Origin: Pteria penguin
Lineage: Eukaryota; Mollusca; Bivalvia; Pterioida; Pteriidae
Assembly (NCBI GenBank): GCA_035048485.1
Contig: CM068588.1
Span: forward strand, 29,758,769-29,822,768
Length of the DNA stretch: 64,000 nt
Reading direction: 5' to 3'
The notes beneath the pieces are model-generated. The model was not told the origin of the DNA, ran no database searches, and saw only the letters and a list, made by a program, of their open reading frames with translations. Of the stretch, positions 1 to 49,454 are shown piece after piece. Position numbers and translations under genes: made by a program. Every line of letters begins with the position of its first letter. The stretch's first letter is position 1.

Positions 1-504
1 TAATGTTGACCTGCACTTGATTCAACTTGTATTATTGAGGTAAAAATGTTAAGAAAAGTGGACATAGGGATGTTACATTAGTTTGAGTTATCAGTGAATA
101 TATTTACCTTAGTTAAAGTTACTGATATGTTAACATATAAACAATAAAATCAATAGTTTAAAATCAGTTTGAGTTAACGAGAAATTTGAATTATACATGT
201 TTGAGTGCATTGAATGGACTGTACATGTATGAGTAATTTTCTCTCATCTTAAAGCCTTAAAATATCTTTAAAACAAATTAATTTGTGTTTTGAAATTGCT
301 GCATTTTTAAGTTTGAAATGCATTGATGTACTTTAATTCTGTCTATTTCCTATAATATGTATGCATTTATATTAGAATGCATATTAAATAATCTTAATTG
401 GAAATGGTTTATAATTTAGCCTCATTGATAATCATTAAAATAATGACTGTATTTCATCTCTAGATATTACACTGAAGACTTAGAGACTTCTTCTGAAATT
501 TCAG
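1..504. other. Intron of KAT2, no recognisable element
   Basis: AT-rich sequence upstream of the first visible exon. No repeat, RNA or exon could be supported. Confidence 0.6.
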
Positions 505-37745
<37,241 letters not shown>

Positions 37746-38220
37746 TAAAAAAAAAACCTGGATATAAAGATGGTGCCAAGAATCATTGCAGTATAATTTA
37801 TTATAGGCTTATGAAGGATATTCAGATGTCTGACGGCCTCAGGATTGAAGGTAATACAGGTTAAAGTGGCAACTAAGTGGAAAGAGTTCTTCAGGAGTTG
37901 ATGGAACAGAAAGACAAAAGTGTACGTCAAAGACATTTACTCTTCCGCTATTTCAAAAGAGTGTTACCTTCAGAGAATTTTCATTTATGATGTCATAAAT
38001 GAATGCATGGTTTCTTTGGCGTGTCTAACCTTAGATGATCATGATGATCATCACAGGGAAAAATTACACACAGTGAAACTGAAAGGGGACATTAGTATTG
38101 ACATATTGTTCAGTAGTCAAGTCCATCTATCATGTTCAACCACATCTTTTTCTCATTTCATCTGTTCATTTCATCAGACATAAACACTTGCTCTAATTCT
38201 CTTTCATGTTCTTTTCATGT

Positions 38221-38345
38221 TTGATACCCCAGGATTGAGTCTGAATAAAGGCATTACACTTTATGCCCTAGGATTGAGTCTGAATAAAGGCATTTCACTT
38301 TATGCCCTAGGATTGAGTCTGATAAAAGGCATTATACTTTGATTT
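38221..38345 (+). promoter_or_regulatory. Triplicated 39-bp unit carrying poly(A) signals downstream of KAT2
   Basis: Three units with GGATTGAGTCTGAATAAAGG. AATAAA is present at 38244-38249 and 38283-38288 and is lost in the third unit (GATAAAAGG). They lie 500-540 bp after the KAT2 stop, so they are plausible 3'-end signals for its transcript. Confidence 0.55.
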
Positions 38346-39310
38346 AAACCAAGCTAGTCCTAGCCTTTCTGACTAGAGCTTATGTTTTGACAAATTTTGG
38401 TATCGTATGTGAGTAAAATCACAAGTTTATACAATGTCATGTTACAGAAGTAACATATGCTCATCTCATTCTCTCTTTAGAATTTACCTACTTTATTGTA
38501 TATTGTTAACGCATATTATTATTTTAAATAATTTGGTAAAATATGTACAGGATTCTTAGTTCTAATCATGTTATGATAAGATGTGAACTTAACACAGAGA
38601 TGGTTCAAATTATGTATGTCATTGAATCTCTTTTTCATCAGGTAATAAAATATTTAAAACAAATTTATTATTTGATTCAGTTTGAGTTACCAATAGTTTG
38701 TAGAGTTTTTATAAACTCAGTTCACTAGTGAAGTGGCAGAAAGAAGTGGTATCTCTAGACAAACTACTTTCCTCCACTGGTAAACTTTGGCTACCAGCAT
38801 ATGGATGATTGAGGGTTGTGAAACAATAAAGAAAATAAAGTAATATTCTACATTGCTGAAAGGCAGTTTGATTCAGTGATGTTACTTTGGACTTCATTTG
38901 ATGCTACAGGTTTTATCCTGACTGTTTTAAATGAAGGTTTTTTCCAAAGTTGTTTATCATATTTTACCATCATACATGTACCTTGCCTGTGATGAGACTA
39001 TACAAACCATGTCCTATGTCATGGTACACCATAGCACACATAAGATACCTCACTGGTAAGAATGGGGTCGTTATATCTATTTGTTGAAAATAATGAAGCT
39101 TTGCACCAGGCATGTGTCATCACCATATGATTGATATATACTTGGTGTGGTATAACACAATAAACAAAGAAAATTGCTTGTTGTTTTTAATTTACCATAT
39201 TATATGTATGTGGTTTGTATGTCTCTTGTGATATGTGGTGTGTATGTCTCTTGTAATATTTGGTAAGTTTCTTATTATCTGTGGTGTGTATGTTTTGTGT
39301 ATGTTTTCTG

Positions 39311-39430
39311 CTTCAGGTGCGTCCGTCGCAAAGGTCAAAATTTGTATGCCCTGCATCAGGCAGATGCCGTCACTATATACGTTAAATACTCGTGGTGTGA
39401 CGTTAAACAAATATCAATCAATCAATCTTC
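39311..39430 (+). repeat. 3' part of a SINE-like repeat with (ATCA)n tail
   Basis: Body CTGCATCAGGCAGATGCCGT and CGTGGTGTGACGTTAAACAA, then AATATCAATCAATCAATC. The ACGTTAAAC plus ATCA tail is a common end of mollusc SINEs. Confidence 0.6.
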
Positions 39431-39636
39431 GTTGATCCCCTGTTGTCTGTATTCATTTCGTACATAACATGTATCACTGAATAGTAAATTGCTATGGGTA
39501 CATGTGCATGAGACAACGTTTGGAATAACTCTGATTAAAATCGATTGTGGAAATTTTTTTTATCATAAATCTATATCGTGTTGAATTTCTATACTACCTT
39601 GAACCATTTCAGAGGTGGACAGTAGATGTTCTGATG

Positions 39637-39790
39637 AGAGTCGGCGTAGCTCAATTGGTTGGGTACTTGTTTCGTGACTGAGAGGTACTGAATTCGAGTA
39701 CCTTCGTTGGCTCTTTGCTTTCCTGTCTTTTGGAGGAGACGGTAAAAACGGAGAATTCTTACCACTGCGCACGTGGAAATTAAAAGATCC
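39637..39790 (+). mobile_element. tRNA-derived SINE or pseudo-tRNA
   Basis: GTCGGCGTAGCTCAATTGGT has a good A box and D-arm, and GAATTCGAGTACC is a modified B box, followed by a non-tRNA body. No 3' acceptor pairing, so not a working tRNA. Confidence 0.65.
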
Positions 39791-39802
39791 TTCACTGTTT
39801 TG

Positions 39803-39933
39803 CAGCGGTGAATTTAGAGGGGAAGGGGGGGGGGGGGTTAAAATCGAGGTTTAGCTTCAAAAATGGCTGAGTAGTTTGGCTAATACACATATGCCCCCCC
39901 CCCTTTTTTTTCGGAAATCTTTGATCCGCCACT
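39803..39933. mobile_element. Small foldback MITE of the GGCGGAT family
   Basis: Ends CAGCGGTGAATTTAGAGG and GATCCGCCACT are inverted. It shares GTTTGGCTAATACACAT with copies at 44488 (inverted) and 51748. Confidence 0.75.
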
Positions 39934-40976
39934 ACTTTGGATTGTCCCGTTATCAATTTATTTGCATTGCATCAAGCACATGGGGTCACCTTAGAAGGGC
40001 AATACTTTTTGTAACGTAGAACAAGAATCAAACGTGCGTGCGATGTATAACGGAACTGCTCAGATTACGTTAATGACTGAATTCAGTTTTTAGAGACATG
40101 ATAAACAAAAAAAACTAGCATAATTTCATTATAATCTGGTAAAGTTTCATGTTTCATGATGCCATAGGCAAATGTTGACATTAATTACAATGCATCGCAG
40201 AAATAATAAGAAAAACAAACATCTATAAAATGTTTGATACACTACACTGTTACCGGTAGATAGCGATCCTTCTGTCTTGTAGCATTCTCTTTACTGTTAA
40301 TTTTATTACATCGTTGTAAGTACGAGATGGATTTTGATTAAATGACAAGAATATTATGATTTAGGGTAGTATTTTCACGTTGAAATGGGGTTTCGTTTCC
40401 AACTCTGGAAGCACTCCCGTTAACGTTTCGCATTTCCCATAAAGTTGTGAAGTGAATTTTGATAAACCTTGCCCAGTACGATCGTCTTCTGAAACTAAAT
40501 TTCGTGCAGATTTGTTCCTCTAAGGCTTTGCAATGGATCACACTCGTTAACGTCGTTATTATTAGTTGATCTGCATCGAATGTCGTGGCAGTCTGATTCC
40601 GAAAGCCTTGTTACGACCATGTTGTATGTTTTTACTATTGCTCTAAAGAATCGGATAATTTTGATCAAATTTGTACAAAATTATTATCTTATTTGGTTTA
40701 TCACTTAGCTTTGGGGCTAGATCGTGTGAGCTACTCTATGTGGGGTTATTTTTTGTCTTTTTGTTTTTTGTTTGAATATACATGACACCCCCCCCCCCCT
40801 TTTCGTTTCCAGGAAAGCAGCTTAATTTAGATAGAGAGAATTGTTTTTATATGAGTTAAAATCACATTTTTAAAGTCATTATGCATTCTAAAGAAGCTTA
40901 AAACAACGTTTGTGTGAGTAAATTGTTTAGAATCGTTGTGATCATAATTTCAATTTATATTTAACATTTATATATA

Positions 40977-40987
40977 TATTCATTTTA

Positions 40988-41049
<62 letters not shown>

Positions 41050-41060
41050 TAAAATGAATA
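40977..41060. repeat. 84-bp palindrome with (TA)n core
   Basis: TATTCATTTTAACCG on the left and CGGTTAAAATGAATA on the right flank a TA tract, so the whole block is self-complementary. Confidence 0.95.
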
Positions 41061-41307
41061 CTTGAATGTGAAATGATGAAACATCAATTCATGAGTGAAA
41101 TGTGTGGTCCCAAATAGCCAAAAGTTTTAAGCTCTGCGTTAGAATTCTATATTCGCCGATATATATGGACGCAGTCTCTGTTTATGATTTGATTCGTATT
41201 TTACGTCATGCCATTATTACTAAATTGATATTGTGACGACCTCTACATGATGTATTGCCCTCGCCACGCTTTTTTGTTGTCCAATCTGAAAGACTAGGAC
41301 AGTTATG

Positions 41308-41392
41308 AACTATAGATGGGACTCGAACCCGGGGACCTTTTGGTCACAAGCTAATCACCTTAGTGATTGGGTTGACACGGCTATCGTATATG
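41308..41392 (-). mobile_element. tRNA-like SINE head, - orientation
   Basis: On the - strand, GGTCCCCGGGTTCGAGTCCC contains a perfect B box, preceded by AACCCAATCACTAAGGTGAT as D-arm. Acceptor stem ends do not pair well, so SINE rather than tRNA gene. Confidence 0.6.
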
Positions 41393-41682
41393 ACAGTTAA
41401 ATGAAGTGAAGTTGTGAGCATGTAGGTCGGAATGTTGATTATTTTACTTGGCTTCTTCCAAAATGAACAGCTATAAATATGTATATAATGGGGAAAAACA
41501 CCGATTTAAGAAAATTATAATATGTTTACAATTAATACGGACAATGTTATTCTCATTAGGTTTATTACAGATTTCATCTCAATATCAGTGTTATCGGACG
41601 CTCACAAATTTCTTCGTGAGAGATAAGGATATCATGGACAGAACTCAAAACCAAGGTCAGCTGTATTTGTATATGAGATTTC

Positions 41683-42935
41683 ATGATGACCTTGGTTATT
41701 ACATGGTTCTGGTCTTGGATGTTGCTTCTGGTAGGTAAGTCATGCTCCCTTTTAGTGTCCCAAATTTTTGCTTCACATTCGTATTACATACATGTCTACA
41801 TATACTTTTTTGTATTACATGTAGATCTACATGTACTTTCCACTGATTTGATAGGATTTGGTTGGTTGATTGGTGTTTTACGTCGCTTTCAACAATATTT
41901 CAGTTATATCGCGACATGGAAGCAGGAGGTTACCAACCTCTTAAACATAGTGGCGCAACCCGGGAATCGAACCCGGATCGTCGGCGCCGCAAGCCAAGCG
42001 CTTAACCACTAAACCACGCCTGCCCCAATTTGATAGGAAAAGTAAATTTCTTGTTTTGCAAATAATGATCTTTTTAAATTAATTTACTGGAATGCTATTT
42101 AGTAATGTTGTACAAGTATTTTCATATCCGGTTAAAATGTCACTTTGCTATGGTTTTATATACACTTATGACTGGTCGAACCTATCACGAGATTAAACTA
42201 AAAATTATATATCTCCCTCAGATTTTCCATCCATGTGACATACTTTCAATAGTATCACTGGATACGTGCTTCAAAGAAATAAAGAATTGTATTCTGATAT
42301 GTAAATATGCACAATGACCATTATGCATATTTAAATATCAGAATATTTCAAATTTCAAATAGGACAATTGATTACCCTGTTTTAAGAAAGAAAGAAAAAT
42401 TTGTTTAACCCCGAAAAATAATGCCCATCTAGGGAGAAGGGGATATTAAAAGAGCTACAGGTATATATTTTGTACTTGTTTCTACTTTACTAGGTAAATA
42501 ACAAATATGCCTGGAGTAACTCGGACATACATGTAGCAATGCTCTTGATTGATAGTTTGGAAGGAAGGGATCAACATGATAATGTAGAATTCTAAAATAC
42601 CAGCTTTGCCCTTTATTTATGTCTCCTTTTCATTCATTTTCTTTCAGAATCTAGTCGGTTCCGATATATCTGATCTGTACAGATGTGATCCTCCGTGCTC
42701 GCAAAATGAATGCTGTATTCACCTCTGGGACACTCAAGGAAAAAGGGACCTCGTACATACAAGAAATGTTTTTCGTAAACGACAAGTTACAAAGCTCTGC
42801 AAGCCATTACAACCACTGGGTGCACATTGTTCTATACAACACGCGGAGGAAATCTGTCCATGTGAAAGAGGTCTAATTTGCACGAGAGTCTCTGGTCAAC
42901 TCGGTCTTTATTATGGAATTTGTCAAAAGGGCTGA
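41683..42935 (+). CDS. Small secreted ten-cysteine protein, colipase fold (prokineticin/astakine/Dickkopf-like)
   Basis: Proposed exons 41683-41730 and 42648-42935 join in phase (donor CTG|GTAGGT, acceptor TTTCAG) to a 111-residue protein. Residues 1-16 are a hydrophobic secretion signal (MMTLVITWFWSWMLLL). The mature part has ten cysteines at 29, 33, 38, 39, 67, 77, 86, 88, 94 and 108: CxxxC-x4-CC ... CKPLQPLGAHC ... CPCERGLIC ... C. This order, with CxxxxxxGxxC and CPCxxGLxC, is that of the colipase-type fold shared by prokineticins, arthropod astakines and the Dickkopf C-terminal domain. These are secreted signalling ligands, though related venom peptides also exist, so the role is open. 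Exon 2 is well supported; exon 1 is inferred from phase and signal peptide, and a stronger GTAAGT four bases on is out of frame. Confidence 0.7.
41860..42024 (-). mobile_element. tRNA-derived SINE, - orientation, well preserved
   Basis: GGTTGGTTGATTGGTGTTTT tail, GGAAGCAGGAGGTTACCAAC body, GGGAATCGAACCCGGATCG (perfect B box on -) and GCCAAGCGCTTAACCACTAA (A-box region). It lies in the intron of the ten-cysteine protein gene. Confidence 0.93.
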
Positions 42936-44487
42936 TCATAATTATCATACTTGATGCATTGTAAATGATTTGCATTAAATATATGTATATGATGGAGGTT
43001 GGTATTATCTATGCTTGAAGGTGAAATAACTTCATGCATTTGTAACGTGTGAGCGGTCTTAAGATATCCTTCTTGGTTGACAATGTGCACATCTCTGTGG
43101 TGTGTAGAGATAGAATTTAAAAACGTCAGTGTATACATAATTCTATATTCAAACCATTCTTATGACTGAAAGGTACCCACAGTAATGAACTTGTGGACAT
43201 TCATGGACGCCTGAAAGGCACCCACAGAAATAAACTAGTGGACATTCATGAACGCCTGAAAATCAGGGTTGAAACTAGGTGCTAGGAAGGAGTTTATGTC
43301 TCCTGGTTGGCAATTCACATCCGCCTTGAATGCTCAAAACATACAGACACTGTTTGTGAAAACATTACTGATAAGGTGAATGTGAACTAAGACTGTATAG
43401 AGATCCATATAACATCAGAAAATGTTTATAATAACATTTTATTCAAACCTTTGGCGGGTGGAAACTTTTTGCGAGATCCACACTGCAGTGAGAATGAGTA
43501 TTACTCACATATTTAAAAAAAACAGTAACTAGTGTCACGTGAATGCGGCACTCACAGCAATGTACATCCATGGACATTCACGGAGACCTGAAAATCAAAT
43601 ATGAGCACAGGTGCCCGTTAAAATCTACTTTCAGAGTTGAGACCAGTTAGCATTTTCACAAAGAATGGTGAGTATTTCCGTAGTTTCTTGCGTATGGTTT
43701 CCTTAATGTCTGAAGAATACAGTTTTAGGGACGTATAAGAAATTGCGTATGATTCTTTGTGAAAATGGCTATAGATGCCATCTCCTTTTTTTCCTGTCAT
43801 GAATAATTTCAAAATATACAAACGACACAAAACTATTATAACATCGTGCAAAAAACAATGAATGTGAGCCAACACTGAATTTCATATCTTATTTGGAGCA
43901 ATAATATAAATCTAGTAAATTACTTTTCAGCGAAGTGTTTCAAAAGAATTCATCATCAAATTTTATGGTGATTTTGTATACAAGCTAAGAATATTTAATG
44001 AAAGTTTCCTCTCATCAGTTTATGATTTGTTATACGTTTTCGACGTGGAAAGTATAACCTTAGAACTTCGTAAACACCATAAATCTTAAATCTGGTCCCT
44101 CTACAGCTTTTGGCAAACTTTTCTTGGAGCGTAGAACTAATACTCTTTGACGGGTCTTATCCTTTTCATCGGAGGTAGGTCCTAAATTTCGTGCCTTCTG
44201 CCTGTTGTTTGGAGATCAGACGTGGAACCTTAGCCCGGCCAAAACATGGATGGTTCACATTGATGTGTAAATTTATCCCATGATACAATGCGAATGCGAA
44301 GAAGTCAATGAGGAATATTTATTATTTAGATTATTTAAAACAATGTAATTCGGTATAGCATCCGATTGTGAAGATTTAAATGCAAGAGATGACCATACTA
44401 AGTTACGACAAAATGAGTGATACATTTTTTGTGATCCGATAATTTGTATTCGTATTTATGCTTTTATATGTTGATAAGTAATCTGTT

Positions 44488-44630
44488 CAGTAGCGGTTCC
44501 AGAATTTTTGAAAGGGGAGGGGGCACATGTGTATTAGCCAAACTACTCGGTCATTTTGGTGTTAAATCTGGATTTTTACATGTAAATATGTGGCAAAAGG
44601 GGGTGGGGGGCTCTAAATCCACCACTGCTG
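44488..44630. mobile_element. Small foldback MITE of the GGCGGAT family
   Basis: Ends CAGTAGCGGTTCCAGAATTT and CTCTAAATCCACCACTGCTG are inverted with changes; the interior GTGTATTAGCCAAACTACTC is shared with 39803 and 51748. Confidence 0.75.
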
Positions 44631-45663
44631 TTGATTGTTGTTTTCTTAATAAAGAGTATATTAATTAATGTTTAAATGCAAGTCGGGTTTTTTCCCATTG
44701 TACTACTTTTTGTGGTGAGTAGGAATGTGTGCTTGTAAACCGTCCAAAGCCGGTGCTGCATCTGTACGTGGCAAACAGATAGATTTGCAGAGCCTTTTAT
44801 ATGCTTTAGTTTGATTACTCTGTATGTACGGGACGACTTCTGTCATACAGCTGAGTTGGATAATTTCTCTTATCTTTCTTTAATATCAAGCAATAATTAA
44901 CAAGTAAGCGCACCTGCGATCAATTGCCTTTATAACCATATACATTACTATGCAATAATTTAAAATACTGTACCTATTTATACACAGAATGTAATGAATA
45001 ATTAATTCGAAAGAGTACTTTTCGATGTCCTGTATTCAAAATTATGTACATAGCACACAAAACTTCACAGCTTAGGGCGCATTGATGGTTTATATCGTTT
45101 ATTCTGTGAAACGAAATGTTACTTTGTCTCCAGCCGTATTGGAACAGCCGGAATATTGCACTTGGGATCATTAAATATATGTAGTCAAATCGGGTATTTA
45201 ATACCATTTAGCGGCAGTCGAATGCGCACTGAAAAGGGATGGGGGAGGGGTTCTTGGTCCTAGTATCAATGGAGTCTTGCTGGTATTCTTACTCTATGCA
45301 ACATCATTCAGATGCCGTTACACTGGTAACATTAAAGGCCAATAGTGCATTTCAGACATCGGAATTTCAGTTCTTCGTGTCCTTGTCCCCTTCATGTGCT
45401 CGTGTGTGTATATATGTATTTACTTCCTGGACTTGAAAAGTTGTTGCAGGACTTTATGCGACGGGTGTTGTATGCAAACAGGGGACGCTTACTCCCCACG
45501 GGCACCTGGTCTCGCCTCAATTTAAATTGGGTTTTGCATTTGTCTGAAAATGACACAATAAATGATACTGTCCTTTTATTCCATGGACTTCGAGATATAG
45601 TTAACCCTTCGGTGCTTCTTCGTTGTTCACTTTGCATAATTTTATTTATATCTTAAAGATGGT

Positions 45664-45664
45664 G

Positions 45665-45708
<44 letters not shown>

Positions 45709-45709
45709 A
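45664..45709. repeat. (ATC)n microsatellite
   Basis: About 14 uninterrupted CAT/ATC trinucleotides. Confidence 0.95.
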
Positions 45710-46429
45710 ACAATGATTAAAAATAAAACATATTAAATTCATGTATAAAAAGATTTTCTGTAGCATAAAATCAAGTGTTTCATTCAAAGCACGTATTACG
45801 TGGTACGATTCACTTTGTAACATGCTTCAGGAGTTTACCAATTAATTAGTTCAGACGTATTACGAGAGATGTGACGGTGGCACACACGGACTGTTATTGG
45901 GACGTTATTGATTATGACGGAAATGAGAACTCAACGGTGCATTACCAAAAGGTTTCTATTTATAATTTAAATTGTAATATTCATACTTAAATCAAATATG
46001 CTGAGGTAAGTACAAATTGTTTGAAATTAGTGTGTAAAATATTTTTGTATCATTTTTCAATGTTTACAGACAAGGAATCATATGGATTGATGAAACATAT
46101 GCTTGTCAGCTATTCTGGCTTTCAAGTTTTGAAACTTGAAAGTGTCTTGTCCTTTAGATTTATCAGCACGATATTTTAGTATATAGGAATGTAAGCCATC
46201 AATCTACATGTACTTGTGCATATAAAAATTGGTGTTAATATTTTGGGGTATTCTAGGTATCTGGTATCCTTGTCATAAAGAGAAATCGCAATAAATCTTT
46301 ATGACTTTTGATTCACATATACCAATGCGGTGATACATGTGTTTCAATCATCCCATTATTTATTTTTTCCAATTTCTCTTACTTTGACACTACAGCATAA
46401 TATATATTATATGTTGTTATATCTTTTAA

Positions 46430-46875
46430 AGTGCTATTAGAATGCTGGAGAATTTTGTGTTTTCATGCAATATTAATTGAATTATTCCTCCATTGACAGA
46501 AATTACAACTTTTCCTGCTTTAGTATTTATCTGGGAGATGTTTTAAAATACCGATTTGCCTAGTATCACGAACAAAATGAAAGACTTCCGGTTTAACTTG
46601 TTACATAACCTTTGTACAACTTTTAACGTCATTTAGTATGACGTCACAATTCAAAGTTTAACGTAATAATGAAAAATCAGGGAAAAGTAGCACATGTACA
46701 ACTTCTGACGTCACATATTATGGCGATTAACTACTAAAAAAAGCTATCGAAATTTTTACTGTTTATTGTATATATCTTGAGATCGGCGTCACGCATGAGC
46801 ATAATATTTTGTGAGCGACTCTTTTATGTACATAGGCACATAATATAGAAAAATAGTGATCATTCTAATAGCACT
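46430..46875. mobile_element. 446-bp MITE with TTAA flanks
   Basis: Inverted ends AGTGCTATTAGAATG / CATTCTAATAGCACT flanked by TTAA at 46426-46429 and 46876-46879. TTAA duplication is the piggyBac signature. The interior has several TATGACGTCAC-like sites and no protein frame. Confidence 0.8.
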
Positions 46876-47231
46876 TTAAATAATGGTATCGATTTTTCTT
46901 ATGCTATTACTGTTTGGAAATGCATGTGCAACATATTCTGATTTATCATGTATTGAAATAGACACGGAAGCATTTCTGTCAGCTGAGATCGTCATTATTA
47001 GTGCGTCTACTGATGACGGTGATAGAGGTTTAAATGTTGACGTTTGACATGCTTGATATTTTATGTCAACGAATAATTAGAAATTATATAAATATTATTT
47101 ACAACACGTGGATACGTTGATCTTTATTATAATTAGAATTATTAATGTTGTCCTTCAAACTTTCTCTCAGATATGGTTGTGGTATCCATACAATTTGTTT
47201 GAAATCAGAATTCTCCATTAGGAATATTTCC

Positions 47232-47233
<2 letters not shown>

Positions 47234-47268
<35 letters not shown>
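47234..47268. repeat. (TTA)n microsatellite
   Basis: Eleven or so TTA/ATT units. Confidence 0.95.
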
Positions 47269-47586
47269 TGATTTAAATTTGTCCTGTAGATATCTAATTG
47301 AAAACTTTGCAAGTATAAGGTGTTAAAAGAAAACAAGTTTAACTTACAGATTTTAAAGCAAAGACAGGTGATTCCCGTCAATGCATACGAGATATATCGC
47401 ATGAGTATGGCCATACGACATACATGTGACATCAGTTTCTCTCGTGTTGTACATGAAATTACAATTATTACAATTATGTCATATAAAACATAATTTCTTT
47501 CATTTGTATGTTTGTATATTCTCTTGTCTGCACTGGTGCACAATGTTTCTCGTTGGTGTATTATTCAGGACATCAATGGCGTACAT

Positions 47587-47812
47587 AATCTGATTAAAAC
47601 CACATCTTTATTCCGCTTCTCTATTTGTCCCATTGCGGATAAAGATTCTGGCGAAACTCCGTAAGGGGTCATGTTTATTTTCACCATGGGTTTCGGTGAC
47701 TGAAACGTCATCAGAGTTCACCAGAACATGACACCTTACGGAGTTTCGCCAGATCTTTATCGCAGCGGGACAAATAGAGAAGCGGAATAAAGATGTGGGT
47801 TTAATCAGATTG
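47587..47812. mobile_element. 226-bp foldback MITE with 10-bp target duplication
   Basis: Arms of about 100 bp (left 47587-47675, right 47725-47812; for example CGGAATAAAGATGTG versus CACATCTTTATTCCG) surround a short spacer. The flanks TGGCGTACAT at 47577-47586 and 47813-47822 are identical, so a 9-10-bp duplication was made, as in Mutator-like elements. Confidence 0.88.
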
Positions 47813-47920
47813 TGGCGTACATAGATACCTAAATACATTTCTAGTTAAAGGGTCCTTAAACTTCCACCGTTGTAACGTGTTGATTGCCATGGTGACACAG
47901 CATTAGTTCTTGGTATTTTA

Positions 47921-48400
47921 CATATAGAATAAGTGTCTTATTTTGTGTTTTCATCCAGGAACAAAGTACAATGGCTGAAAACACAAAATAAGACACTTAT
48001 TCTATATATATGCGCTTTTAACGCCAAAATATCATACTGGAAACTTCCTTTTCCTATTTACAAACTGCATCATTAAATCATTCCGGAGGGAAGTTATAAA
48101 TTGAAAGAAACAGCCAGTGTCCCATGACAACGTAACGTTTATCAATAATGACATACTTTCGTCGAATGTCAAGCACTTTAGCGCAAAATACGACTTTAAT
48201 GACGTCACACAAGGTTGGAAATGTCGAACCTTTCATTATGACGTCCTAAGCTTAACAATCAAAAGTCTGCCAAACATCGCTTTCTGTGTTGAAAAGTGGG
48301 TCAAATATGGTGCGTTATGACGTCACCAATCAATGTACTTTATACAGAAATAAAATACATAGGTCTTGAAAGCTTTATCTCAAGCAATTACAGTGGTTGT
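47921..48400 (-). mobile_element. Repeat family ending in a hairpin (copy 2)
   Basis: Hairpin arms 47922-47953 and 47976-48007 (32 bp, perfect) with a 22-nt loop, followed by a ~390-bp body that is the reverse complement of 6575-6957. The loop here still contains AAGTACAATGGCTG, corresponding to the inner arm of copy 1. Confidence 0.85.
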
Positions 48401-49091
48401 GCATATATATGGTTATGAAAGTTTGATAATCAGAGATTCTCTTTAGTCATTTTCAATCACTATAAACATATATTTTCATAAAAAATGACACTCTTTTTCA
48501 AATATATATCGGCTTCCTGGCCTTTATTAAGTGATAACAATGGTAATATAAGCTTACATTATATTGTTATAACCGTATGATAGATTTTACTATAGGCCGA
48601 AAAAATGTGAAAAAGAGTGTTGGTCATTTTTTTTTTTAATATTTATGTCTACTTCCCTTTATTCGACTTTAAGATATATTTTCGAAAATTATATTTCTGT
48701 TACTGTAAATTCAGTACTTACAATTGATATCTAACTATGAACACTTAAACACATTTACTGTTATAACTTCCATTAAAATGTTTGTTTAATCCCTTTTGTC
48801 AGGGTCTCCAAAACATATTTAACATAATCATTTACGATACATATGCTGAAACCTCAGAAGTTCGATTTGATACCGGGTAAAATTTACATTATTGATCATT
48901 AGTACATCCTTCGGTTTAGAAATCCTCATCATGATCCTAAAGACGAACAAAATGAGAGGAAATGAACTGATTCGATTACGCGAAAGCAACCATCCCGGGA
49001 GAATGAAATATCCCAAAATAAAAACAAACACTTAGAGAACATATACAAAGTTATAATTTTACTTCCACCAAGAGGTAAAAAACATTACTAT

Positions 49092-49097
<6 letters not shown>

Positions 49098-49174
<77 letters not shown>
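49098..49174. repeat. (TA)n microsatellite, left of a nested MITE
   Basis: TA dinucleotide tract ending directly at the MITE 49179-49362; it continues on the other side. Confidence 0.96.
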
Positions 49175-49177
<3 letters not shown>

Positions 49178-49178
49178 T

Positions 49179-49357
49179 GCGCGGATCCAGAAATTTTTGT
49201 CAGAGGGGGTGTCCCAACCAAAAAAGGTAAATTTTTCTCTTAGAACAGGGGGGGGGGGTCCAACCCAAAAATGCCCAAATATTACCTTTTTTTGGTAAAA
49301 TTTTCGGATTCCAGGGGGGGTCCAGACCCCCCAAAACCCCCCCCCCCCCTCAGTATC

Positions 49358-49362
<5 letters not shown>
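49179..49362. mobile_element. GGCGGAT-family MITE inserted into a TA microsatellite
   Basis: Ends GCGCGGATCCAGAAATTTTT and CAGTATCCGCGC are inverted; interior is C/G homopolymer rich. TA tracts abut both ends. Confidence 0.75.

Positions 49363-49451
<89 letters not shown>
49363..49451. repeat. (TA)n microsatellite, right of the nested MITE
   Basis: About 44 TA dinucleotides. Confidence 0.96.

Positions 49452-49454
<3 letters not shown>

Larger units (their letters stand above)
37746..41682. other. KAT2 3' UTR and intergenic DNA
   Basis: Besides the listed repeats, poly(A) signals and palindrome, no coding exon could be supported here. Confidence 0.5.
42936..46425. other. Intergenic DNA after the ten-cysteine gene
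   Basis: 43165-43265 holds two ~55-bp units (ACCCACAGWAATRAACTWGTG, GGACATTCATGRACGCCTGA) with a third at 43550-43600. Also a GAT/ATC trinucleotide tract at 45664-45709. No further gene was seen. Confidence 0.5.

Noticed and set aside
41448..41738. 96-codon open frame overlapping exon 1 of the ten-cysteine protein gene
   Set aside because: It has no ATG at its start, no domain, and is out of frame with the secretion signal that joins in phase to the cysteine-rich exon.
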